Positions 5,949 to 12,450 of a stretch of 18,791 nucleotides of DNA are shown in pieces. The notes under the pieces were generated by a model. It made no database searches. It worked only from the letters and a program-made list of their open reading frames with translations, and was not told where the DNA came from. The stretch is taken from positions 1 through 18,791 of the forward strand of contig JACZSH010000014.1 of NCBI GenBank assembly GCA_022574315.1, in the 5' to 3' direction. The DNA comes from Chloroflexota bacterium (lineage in GTDB: Bacteria; Chloroflexota; Dehalococcoidia; Dehalococcoidales; RBG-16-60-22). The number at the start of each line of letters is the position of its first letter. Position 1 is the first letter of the stretch. The position numbers and the translations under genes were made by a program.

Positions 5949-7709
5949 TTAGCCGTAAATGGGTGGTTTCCAGGCGCCGAAGGCGGCTATGAAAACACGG
6001 CGCATTTCGCCCTCGGTGGCGTCCGCCCGGGCACATTCCAGGGTATACTGCATCACGTTATCGCCGCGCCGGCAGGCATCTTTAAGGGCGGCCAGGCAGC
6101 GGTTTACCTTCTCGTTGTCCCGTTGCTGTCTCAGCCTGGCCAGCTTGTCACGCATCTGCCGGGCGATATTTTCATCGAACTCGTGGACCCGCACGTCGGG
6201 CATCTTCAAATTGGGATCGCGGTGGTAATTGCGGCCAACCACTTTAATCTCACCGCTTTCAATCATCTTTTGCTCGCGCTCGATGTGCCGGACGACCTTG
6301 CGGTGAAGCCAGCCGCTGGCGACCACCTCCACGATGCCGCCCAGGCGCTCAATTTCATCCACCTCGTCCAGGATTCTGGCCTCGATTTCATTGGTCAGCG
6401 ATTCCACATAGAAAGAACCGCCCAATGGGTCGACCACCTGGGTGACCTGCGTCTCGGCCTCGATAATCTGCTGGGTGCGCAGGGAGAGCAGAGAAGCTTC
6501 CTCGGAGGGGACGGAGTAAGCTTCGTCATAGGAGTCCACGTGCAGCGACTGGGCACCGCCGAGCACGGCGGCCAGGGCCTGGTAAGCCGATCGTATCACG
6601 TTGTTCATCGGCTCTTCACGGGTCAGGGAGACTCCCGAGGTCTGCACGTGGCACCTCATCCACATTGAGCGCGGCTTTTTGGCCTCAAACCGGTACTTCA
6701 TTATCTTATACCACAGCCGTCTCACCGCCCGGATACGGGCCACCTCTTCAAAGAAATCATTGGCCGGCGCCCAGAAGAAAGCCAGCCTCTCGGCAATCCA
6801 GTCGATGTCGTGGCCCCGGCGGGCCATTTCGGTGAGAATGGCGATGCCGTTGGACAGGGCGACGGCCATCTCGGTGACGCCGGAAGTGCCCCATTCCCGC
6901 AGGTTATATCCGTTCAGGGTGACGTAGTTCCACTGGGGCACGTTCTTCCGGATGAACTCGATGTTGTCGCACTGTATCCTGAAATCGTCCCGGGGCGGGA
7001 TATACTCGGAAGCGCTGCGCACCAGGCTTTCCATGATAAAATCGTTCTGCACGCTGCCGGCGAGCCTGTCCCAGGGGACGCCCCGGCGCTCGGCCATAAC
7101 CAGGTACATCGGGAAGGTAATGGCCGTGTTTCGCGGGTAGTGGGTGACGATGGAAGCACTAACTTTATCGATGGGAATGTCTTGGCAGATTGCCTCCATG
7201 TCCGCTACGCAGTCGATAGGCACGCCCACGGTGGCTACCTGTCCCCTGGCTTCCGGTTCGTCGGAGTCAAACATCTGCACCGTGGCCAGGTCGAGCGCCC
7301 AGTTGGTGCCGGTAGCCCCGTGCTCGAGGAGGGTTTTCATTCTTTTGTTGCATTCATCCGGAGAACCGGCGCCGAAGAGCTGGCGCATGGTGAAAGTGCG
7401 ACCGCGGTAGACATTGGGGTGGATGCCGCGGGTGTAAGGCTCTTCTCCGGAAAAGCCCAAATCCTGCTGATAGTCAAGCCCGGCGTTATTGAGCGGGGTG
7501 TAAATCAGCTCCCGGGGTATCTCCGAACCGAGCATGGTGTGAGGCGTGACCGTCCAGTGCTGCCGGTCCTGCTCCCGGACGACGGTGTTTTTCCACCGCT
7601 CAAACTCGGCAGATATGTTTTTTATCGCTTCCGGATTGTAGAGAGGCACGCGCTCACTGGCGGCCGTTTTTTCCTCAAGAATTTGCCGGGTCGTTTTTTG
7701 GCTGTTCAT
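5949..7709 (-). CDS. Acyl-CoA mutase large subunit (methylmalonyl-CoA mutase family, non-canonical active site)
   Basis: This 586-aa TIM-barrel catalytic subunit of a coenzyme-B12-dependent carbon-skeleton mutase has its B12 domain on a separate downstream gene. Family landmarks are PYTRG (91-95), FTMRQ (106-110), FDSDEP, GSVQNDF, LSFFW-like LAFFWAPANDFFEE, RRLW, CHVQTSG and GGAQSLH. Hand alignment to methylmalonyl-CoA mutase shows Leu111 where Tyr89 stabilises the radical and substrate, Val144 in place of the His of LATHRGYDSD, Arg231 retained at Arg207, and Asn269 (GYNLREWG) in place of His244. This argues against plain methylmalonyl-CoA as substrate; isobutyryl-, 2-hydroxyisobutyryl- or a bulkier acyl-CoA is possible but unproven. 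It lies 79 bp downstream of the dehydrogenase gene and has GAGAGGGT as its ribosome-binding site. Confidence 0.9.
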   Translation of the reverse strand: MNSQKTTRQILEEKTAASERVPLYNPEAIKNISAEFERWKNTVVREQDRQHWTVTPHTMLGSEIPRELIYTPLNNAGLDYQQDLGFSGEEPYTRGIHPNVYRGRTFTMRQLFGAGSPDECNKRMKTLLEHGATGTNWALDLATVQMFDSDEPEARGQVATVGVPIDCVADMEAICQDIPIDKVSASIVTHYPRNTAITFPMYLVMAERRGVPWDRLAGSVQNDFIMESLVRSASEYIPPRDDFRIQCDNIEFIRKNVPQWNYVTLNGYNLREWGTSGVTEMAVALSNGIAILTEMARRGHDIDWIAERLAFFWAPANDFFEEVARIRAVRRLWYKIMKYRFEAKKPRSMWMRCHVQTSGVSLTREEPMNNVIRSAYQALAAVLGGAQSLHVDSYDEAYSVPSEEASLLSLRTQQIIEAETQVTQVVDPLGGSFYVESLTNEIEARILDEVDEIERLGGIVEVVASGWLHRKVVRHIEREQKMIESGEIKVVGRNYHRDPNLKMPDVRVHEFDENIARQMRDKLARLRQQRDNEKVNRCLAALKDACRRGDNVMQYTLECARADATEGEMRRVFIAAFGAWKPPIYG

Positions 7710-7750
7710 AGTTTTACCCTCTCTGGCCCTGTTTCGCCGGTCATCAGCAA

Positions 7751-7769
7751 GGCCACCGTTTTGGTGGCC
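7751..7769 (-). other. Perfect hairpin between dehydrogenase and mutase genes
   Basis: GGCCACC (7751-7757), 5-nt loop, GGTGGCC (7763-7769). No U-tract follows on the minus strand, so it looks more like an RNA-processing or partial attenuation structure inside the operon than a full terminator. Confidence 0.4.
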
Positions 7770-7788
7770 AGTAACCGGCTCATTTATT

Positions 7789-8934
7789 TTATCCTTCCCG
7801 GATAATCTGGCGGGCGATGGTCATCCGCTGCATCTCGGAGGTACCCTCGTAGATTTCAGTGATTTTAGCATCGCGGAAATAGCGCTCCAGGGGATATTCC
7901 TTGCTGTAACCGTAGCCGCCGTGTATCTGGATGGCCTTGGTGGTCACCGACATGGCGGTTTCGGCGGCGAAGACCTTGGCCATGGCGGCCTCCTTGATGA
8001 AGGGCTGGTCGTCGTCCTGGAGGCAGGCGGCGCGGTAGGTCAACATCCGGGCGGCGTCAATCCCGGTGGCCATATCGGCCAGCATCCACTGAATTGCCTG
8101 AAAGCTGGCTATGGGCTGGCCGAACTGCTGGCGTTCTCTGGCATAGGACAGGGATTTTTCGTAAGCGGCCTGGGCGATGCCCAGCGCCTGGGCGGCGACG
8201 ATTACCCGGCTCTCGTCGATGGCGTTGAGGGCTATTTTGAACCCGTCGCCCTCGTTACCGAGTCGGTTTTCCACGGGTACGTAGCAGTCCTCGAAGACCA
8301 GTTCCACGGTGGAGGAAGCCCGTATCCCCATCTTGTTCTCGTGCTTGCCCACCGAAAAACCGGGACTGCCTTTCTCGACGACGAAGGCGGTGATGCCCCG
8401 GTGGCGCAGGGACTTGTCCAGGGTGGCGAAGACCAGTATGATGTCGGCCTCGGCGCCGTTGGTGATAAAAATCTTGTTCCCGTTGAGCACGTACCCGCCG
8501 TCTTGAGGGGTGGCGGTGGTCTCCATGGCGGCCGGGTCGCTGCCGGCACCGGTCTCGGTCAGGGCGAAGCAGGACAGTTTCTCACCGCCGGCCAGCGGCG
8601 GAACGAGGCGGCGTCGCTGCTCTTCGTTGCCGAAGTGATAGAGCGGCTGGGAGGCCAGCCCGGTGGTCACCAGGTAGATGGTGGAGGTGGCCGCGCAGAC
8701 GCGGGCCATTTCTTCGACGGCGATGGCGAAGCTCAACATGCCGCCGCCCATGCCGCCGTATTCTTCGGGGAAGGGGATACCCATCAGGCCGAGGGCGGCC
8801 ATTTTGCGGATGCTTTCCGCCGGGAAGACGGCTTCTTCATCTATCCGCGCCGCGATTGGTTCCAGTTCCTTCTCGGCAAAGTCCCGCACCATGGTCCGGA
8901 GCATTTTCTGTTCTTCGTTTAACGTGAAATCCAT
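7789..8934 (-). CDS. Acyl-CoA dehydrogenase
   Basis: This 381-aa FAD enzyme would oxidise an acyl-CoA to a trans-2-enoyl-CoA and pass electrons to ETF. Family signatures are both complete: FALTETGAGSD (about 124-134) in the middle beta domain and QIHGGYGYSKEYPLERYFRDAK near the C-terminus. The catalytic base is Glu363 in IYEGTSE, the short/medium-chain and glutaryl-type position. The length is normal and no domain is missing. ATG 8934 begins MDFTLNEEQ, a typical family start. It lies 21 bp after meaB and upstream of the mutase, so it is co-transcribed with both; its substrate is likely the product or precursor of the mutase reaction. Residues around the active site do not define chain length here. 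Confidence 0.93.
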   Translation of the reverse strand: MDFTLNEEQKMLRTMVRDFAEKELEPIAARIDEEAVFPAESIRKMAALGLMGIPFPEEYGGMGGGMLSFAIAVEEMARVCAATSTIYLVTTGLASQPLYHFGNEEQRRRLVPPLAGGEKLSCFALTETGAGSDPAAMETTATPQDGGYVLNGNKIFITNGAEADIILVFATLDKSLRHRGITAFVVEKGSPGFSVGKHENKMGIRASSTVELVFEDCYVPVENRLGNEGDGFKIALNAIDESRVIVAAQALGIAQAAYEKSLSYARERQQFGQPIASFQAIQWMLADMATGIDAARMLTYRAACLQDDDQPFIKEAAMAKVFAAETAMSVTTKAIQIHGGYGYSKEYPLERYFRDAKITEIYEGTSEMQRMTIARQIIREG

Positions 8935-8955
8935 TTTCTCCTCCCGGCGAACCGG

Positions 8956-9921
8956 CTACTTGTCATCGTGCCGCCGGCACAGGTCACCGGCCAGTCGGCT
9001 GGTTATTTCCCGGGTGGCGGAGAGGGGGTCGGTTTTCCCCTCTGACAGGGCATCGACGAAATTTTCCAGGTAATCGCCTTTATCGATATCGTGGATATAA
9101 TCCTTGAGGTAACTTTCCAGCGTCTCCATGAGTTCCAGTTTTACCCGGGCTTTGCGGCGTTTGGCCAGCTCACCATGGGCGGTGAGGTGTTCCCGGTGGC
9201 GGAAGATTTCGGCAGCCAGCTCAACGGTGCCCCGGTCGTAGATGGCTTCGGTGAGGACGATGCCGGGCTGCCAGGTACCGGCAGATTGAGTTTTCATCAT
9301 GAGCATGGTCTCCAGGTTGGTTTTCAGTGCGTCGGCACCGCCGCGGTCGGCCTTGTTGATGACGAAGATATCGGCCGCTTCCAGGATGCCGGCTTTCATC
9401 ATCTGGATTTCATCGCCGGCACCGGGCATCAGGACGACGACGGTGCTGTCGGCGGCCCGGGTGATGTCAATCTCTATCTGCCCCGAACCGACTGTTTCCA
9501 CCAGGATGATGTCCTTGCCCAGGGCGTCCATGACGCGGATGACGCCGAGGGTTGCCCGGGCCAGCCCGCCGACCCAGCCCCGCGTGGCCAGGCTGCGGAT
9601 AAAGACGCCTTTATCGGCGCCGTGCTCCTGCATCCGGATCCGGTCACCCAGAATCGCCCCGCCGGTGAAGGCGCTGGTGGGGTCGACGGCGATGACACCC
9701 ACCGTCATGGCTTGCGTCCTGAAATGACCGATGAGATTGCTGGTGAGGGTGCTCTTGCCGGCGCCCGGAGAGCCGGTGATGCCGACGACATAGGCTTTAC
9801 CGGTATGGGGATAAAGGTGGCTCATCTCGTCGAGGGCATCCGGTGTTTCGTCCTCAAGGCCGCTGATGAGCCGGGCGGCGGCGGAAACGTCGCCGGCGAG
9901 TATTTTTTTGGTTAATCCCAT
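8956..9921 (-). CDS. meaB: MeaB/ArgK-type G3E GTPase, mutase chaperone
   Basis: This 321-aa P-loop GTPase would load and protect coenzyme B12 on the mutase. Motifs are Walker A GSPGAGKS (50-57), the switch region DPTSAFTGGAILGDRIRM, the G3-region ETVGSGQIEIDI and NKAD for guanine recognition. Consensus at G3 is ETVGVGQSE, so this copy has Ser for Val and Ile for Ser, which may reflect adaptation to the atypical mutase two genes downstream. I place the start at ATG 9921 (MGLTKKILAGD): an upstream extension open to 10005 (28 residues) has no family resemblance and would run across the promoter at 9976-10005. The gene lies 21 bp before the dehydrogenase. No strong Shine-Dalgarno is seen. Confidence 0.9.
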   Translation of the reverse strand: MGLTKKILAGDVSAAARLISGLEDETPDALDEMSHLYPHTGKAYVVGITGSPGAGKSTLTSNLIGHFRTQAMTVGVIAVDPTSAFTGGAILGDRIRMQEHGADKGVFIRSLATRGWVGGLARATLGVIRVMDALGKDIILVETVGSGQIEIDITRAADSTVVVLMPGAGDEIQMMKAGILEAADIFVINKADRGGADALKTNLETMLMMKTQSAGTWQPGIVLTEAIYDRGTVELAAEIFRHREHLTAHGELAKRRKARVKLELMETLESYLKDYIHDIDKGDYLENFVDALSEGKTDPLSATREITSRLAGDLCRRHDDK

Positions 9922-9965
9922 TTTCGTTTCAATTTTGGCGCGCACCACGATTACCGTCGGAGACA

Positions 9966-10005
9966 GGCAAATCAAATTATAGACCACACCGCCGGGGCAA
10001 ATCAA
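9966..10005 (-). repeat. Exact 10-bp direct repeat flanking the meaB promoter -10 box
   Basis: GGCAAATCAA on the plus strand (TTGATTTGCC on the minus strand) occurs at 9966-9975 and again at 9996-10005. The start-to-start distance is exactly 30 bp, about three helical turns. One copy covers the -35 box and the other abuts the -10 box and start site, the layout expected of operators for a repressor. Confidence 0.6.
9976..10005 (-). promoter_or_regulatory. Sigma-70-type promoter for the meaB-acd-mutase operon
   Basis: On the minus strand TTGATT (10005-10000), 18-bp spacer, then a perfect TATAAT (9981-9976). The -35 box overlaps the sirtuin stop codon. Transcription would begin near 9969, giving a leader of about 48 nt before ATG 9921. 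The mutase operon can therefore be expressed independently of the sirtuin gene. The leader is too short for a cobalamin riboswitch. Confidence 0.55.
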
Positions 10006-10787
10006 CTACCGACTTTTTCCATCACTTTTTCGGTTATCGCGGACATTGTTTCGCCGGCTTTCGCCCGGAGCAGGACGACGGCATCGCGGTCGAAGGGGGT
10101 GGGGCTGAGATTGATGATGACCAGACTGGCGCCAGCTTCAACAGCGTAAGCGGGCAGATAGGCAGCCGGGTAAACTGCCAGCGTGGAGCCGATGACGATA
10201 AGCAGGTCGCATTCCCGGGAGCGGGCGGTGGCTTCCCGGAGCACCGCTTCCGGTAGCGCTTCGCCGAACATGACAATATCCGGCTTCAGAATACCGCCAC
10301 ATGTCTCGCATTCGGGAATTTCCTCTCCGCTGTCCAGTCGGGCCTTGATTTGCATCATTGAATAGTGCCGGCCACATTTCAGGCACGACACCGACTGCAT
10401 ATTGCCGTGGAGTTCGAGTACCTTGTCAGCCGGCACGCCCGCCTGCCGGTGCAGGTTATCTATATTCTGGGTGATGACGCAGTCCAGCTTGCCCAGCCGG
10501 TCAAGCTCGGCGATGGCGAAATGGGCGGGATTGGGTTTGGCATCTTCGGCCATACGTCCTCCCCAGAGCAGCTGCCAGTGTTTTCTCCGGGACTCGCGGT
10601 GGCTGACGAACTTCTGGTAGGTGAAGTCGGCCGGGTCGAGCCGTTCCCAGATGCCGCCCGGGCTGCGGAAATCAGGGATGCCCGATTCGGTGCTGATGCC
10701 GGCACCGGTGAAGAAGACAACTTTAGCGGAGTTGACGATAAGCTCGGCCGTCCGTTCGGTCAGGTCTTCCAGGTCTTGATTATCCAT
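10002..10787 (-). CDS. Sir2-family NAD-dependent protein deacylase
   Basis: This 261-aa sirtuin would remove acyl groups from lysines, consuming NAD. Motifs are GAGISTESGIPDFRSPGG (28-45), TQNIDNLH (106-113), the catalytic His127 in LELHGN, a zinc site of Cys135/Cys138 and Cys160/Cys163, and KPDIVMFGE (168-176). I start at ATG 10787 (MDNQDLEDLTERTAELI): the open frame continues 41 codons upstream, but that part is unlike sirtuins and lies over the promoter. It heads the minus-strand acyl-CoA operon 80 bp ahead of meaB, suggesting reversal of protein acylation by reactive acyl-CoAs made in this pathway (inference). It is divergent from the CCA-enzyme gene, with a 111-bp shared promoter region. 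Confidence 0.92.
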   Translation of the reverse strand: MDNQDLEDLTERTAELIVNSAKVVFFTGAGISTESGIPDFRSPGGIWERLDPADFTYQKFVSHRESRRKHWQLLWGGRMAEDAKPNPAHFAIAELDRLGKLDCVITQNIDNLHRQAGVPADKVLELHGNMQSVSCLKCGRHYSMMQIKARLDSGEEIPECETCGGILKPDIVMFGEALPEAVLREATARSRECDLLIVIGSTLAVYPAAYLPAYAVEAGASLVIINLSPTPFDRDAVVLLRAKAGETMSAITEKVMEKVGS

Positions 10788-10800
10788 GGTACGCTTACAG

Positions 10801-10829
10801 ATTATGCGCCAGCGGCGGGTAAGTTTCAA
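10801..10829 (-). promoter_or_regulatory. Sigma-70-type promoter for the sirtuin gene
   Basis: On the minus strand TTGAAA (10829-10824), 17-bp spacer, CATAAT (10806-10801): five of six matches in both boxes with ideal spacing. The predicted start is near 10794, leaving only about 7 nt of leader before ATG 10787. Confidence 0.55.
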
Positions 10830-10862
10830 GGTAAAACCAGCCGCGCCGGAGGCTGCCTGAGC

Positions 10863-10891
10863 TTGATAAAAACAGTAGCGAGTAGTATAGT
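10863..10891 (+). promoter_or_regulatory. Sigma-70-type promoter for the CCA-enzyme gene
   Basis: TTGATA (10863-10868), 17-bp spacer, TATAGT (10886-10891): five of six matches in both boxes. The predicted start at about 10898 falls on or next to ATG 10899, suggesting a leaderless transcript or a start slightly further inside the gene. Confidence 0.55.
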
Positions 10892-10898
10892 TTAACGG

Positions 10899-11294
10899 AT
10901 GTATCTTCAAGTGGTGGCGGGTTTGGAATTGTCTATCGAGCCCAGCGTTTCAACACTATTGGCCAGGGTTAGCCGTTTTCTCTCCGGACAGGGAATAAAA
11001 GCCTACCTGACGGGCGGTTTTGTGCGTGATTGGCTGATGGAGCGGGAGGCGGGAGACATCGATATCGCCGTCGCCGGTGACGCGCTGGAGACGGCACAAA
11101 GTTTAACGGCAGAATTGGGTGGCCGTTACGTCCCGCTGGACGAGACAAACCGGATAGCCAGGGTGGTGCTCAATGACGAGGCGACCCCATCCGGTGAAAA
11201 ACTAATGCTCGATTTCACCTCCTTCAAGGGCGGCATTGAAGACGACCTGGGGCGGCGTGATTTCACCATAAACGCGATAGCGATAGACATTTAG
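10899..11294 (+). CDS. cca: tRNA CCA-adding enzyme, N-terminal nucleotidyltransferase part (ends at in-frame amber codon)
   Basis: This 131-aa segment holds the catalytic head of a class II tRNA nucleotidyltransferase/poly(A) polymerase: YLTGGFVRDWLM (36-47), metal-binding Asp53 and Asp55 in GDIDIAV, and RRDFTINAIAID (119-130). TAG at 11292-11294 then stops the frame. The rest of the protein continues in the same frame after two sense codons, so this is a nonsense codon, not a frameshift. In homologues the AIAID strand runs on to the LIDPFxG motif, which is found intact in the next frame segment. Alone, this piece lacks tRNA-binding and nucleotide-selection domains. It could be a pseudogene, a sequencing error, a readthrough product or one half of a split enzyme. 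Confidence 0.75.
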   Translation: MYLQVVAGLELSIEPSVSTLLARVSRFLSGQGIKAYLTGGFVRDWLMEREAGDIDIAVAGDALETAQSLTAELGGRYVPLDETNRIARVVLNDEATPSGEKLMLDFTSFKGGIEDDLGRRDFTINAIAIDI

Positions 11295-11300
11295 GAGTTT

Positions 11301-12443
11301 GTGCGCCAGCCCCAATCCCCGGCGCTGATTGACCCCTTTCACGGGCGAGACGACCTGGCGGCTAAGCTAATCCGGGTGGTTTCGGCAGAGGCTTTCCAAT
11401 TGGACCCGGTACGACTGCTGCGGGCGGTGCGCCTGGCATCCGAACTTGATTTCAGTATCGATAAAGAGACGGAAGCCCGGCTCCGGCAGTCCGCCGGCTT
11501 AATCGGCGATGTCGCCGGCGAGCGGGTCAGGGAAGAACTGCTCAGGCGGCTGGCAAAGCCGAGGGCAGGCCGGTTCCTGGCTTATCTCGACGAGGTTGGT
11601 CTGCTCACGGCCATGATTCCGGAGCTGGCCCTGGCGGTAGATGTCGTGCAGCCCAAAGAGCATTTTTGGAGCGTCCTGGCGCATTCGATTAAAACGGTGG
11701 ACGCCGTTGAGTTCCTGCTCCGGCAGGGGGAATGGGAGTACGCCGATGATGCCGTCCTGGCGGCGGTGCCGTGGACAGACGAACTGGCGGAGCACTTCAA
11801 TCGGGAAGTCAGCCACGGCAGCACCCGGGGCGCCATGCTCAAACTGACGGCACTGCTGCATGACATCGCCAAGCCGCAGACCAAAGCTTACGATGAGACG
11901 GGGCGGATGCGTTTCCTGGGGCACCCCCAGGCAGGGGCGGAGATGGCGGCCGATATTCTGGGAAGGTTACGTTTCAGCAGCAAAGAAATAAAATTAGTTG
12001 AATTGCTGGTGGAGAACCATCTCCGGCCGACACAGATGAGCCAGCAGGGGCTGCCGTCCCACCGGGCAATTTACCGCTATTTCCGGGATACCGGGGAGGC
12101 GGGAATCGATATTTTTTTCCTGAGCCTGGCGGACCACCTGGCGACACGGGGGCCGAACCTGGAAATGGCGGGGTGGCAGGAACACGCGGCCACGGTGAGT
12201 TACGTGCTGGGTCGGCGTTTTGAAGAAGAAACCCTGACCAGGCCGCCCAAATTAGTTGATGGGTATGATATAATGGAGTGTTTTAGCCTGAAACCGGGAC
12301 CCCGCATCGGAGAAATGCTGGAAGTGGTGCGTGAAGCGCAGGCGGGGGGAGAGGTATCCACCAGGGAAGAAGCCCTGGCTTATCTGGAGCGACTCCCGGC
12401 GTCATCCCTTTCCGGAGATGAGCAAAATTCGGGTAGTAGATAG
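11301..12443 (+). CDS. cca: tRNA CCA-adding enzyme, C-terminal part with HD domain (downstream of the amber codon)
   Basis: This 380-aa segment continues the CCA-enzyme frame. It holds LIDPFHGRDDL, the RLLRAVRLASELDF nucleotide-recognition helix, then an HD phosphohydrolase domain (LTALLHDIAKP, later ENHLRPTQM). There is no nucleotidyltransferase metal site; that lies in the upstream part. If translated separately, GTG 11301 is the best start. The amber codon itself forms part of an AGGAG sequence (11293-11297) with only 3-nt spacing, allowing termination-reinitiation. The reading frame and codon use stay clean for 380 codons, suggesting recent interruption or continuing selection. It ends with TAG seven bases before secD. 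Confidence 0.8.
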   Translation: MRQPQSPALIDPFHGRDDLAAKLIRVVSAEAFQLDPVRLLRAVRLASELDFSIDKETEARLRQSAGLIGDVAGERVREELLRRLAKPRAGRFLAYLDEVGLLTAMIPELALAVDVVQPKEHFWSVLAHSIKTVDAVEFLLRQGEWEYADDAVLAAVPWTDELAEHFNREVSHGSTRGAMLKLTALLHDIAKPQTKAYDETGRMRFLGHPQAGAEMAADILGRLRFSSKEIKLVELLVENHLRPTQMSQQGLPSHRAIYRYFRDTGEAGIDIFFLSLADHLATRGPNLEMAGWQEHAATVSYVLGRRFEEETLTRPPKLVDGYDIMECFSLKPGPRIGEMLEVVREAQAGGEVSTREEALAYLERLPASSLSGDEQNSGSR

Positions 12444-12450
12444 ATAGATA

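Noticed and set aside
6810..7805. Plus-strand open frame (331 codons) opposite the mutase gene
   Set aside because: It is a shadow of the mutase large subunit in a GC-rich genome, with no ribosome-binding site and no protein family features.
7921..8922. Plus-strand open frame (333 codons) opposite the acyl-CoA dehydrogenase
   Set aside because: It is Gly/His-rich antisense sequence to a fully conserved enzyme and not credible as a gene.
9922..10001. Cobalamin riboswitch ahead of the B12 mutase operon
   Set aside because: The leader is only about 48-80 nt and shows no B12-box-like sequence, so it is too short for a full cobalamin riboswitch.
11292..11294. Pyrrolysine or genome-wide TAG recoding
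   Set aside because: TAG ends other genes here normally (at 310, 4950 and 12443), no PYLIS-like context was recognised, and CCA enzymes are not known to use pyrrolysine.
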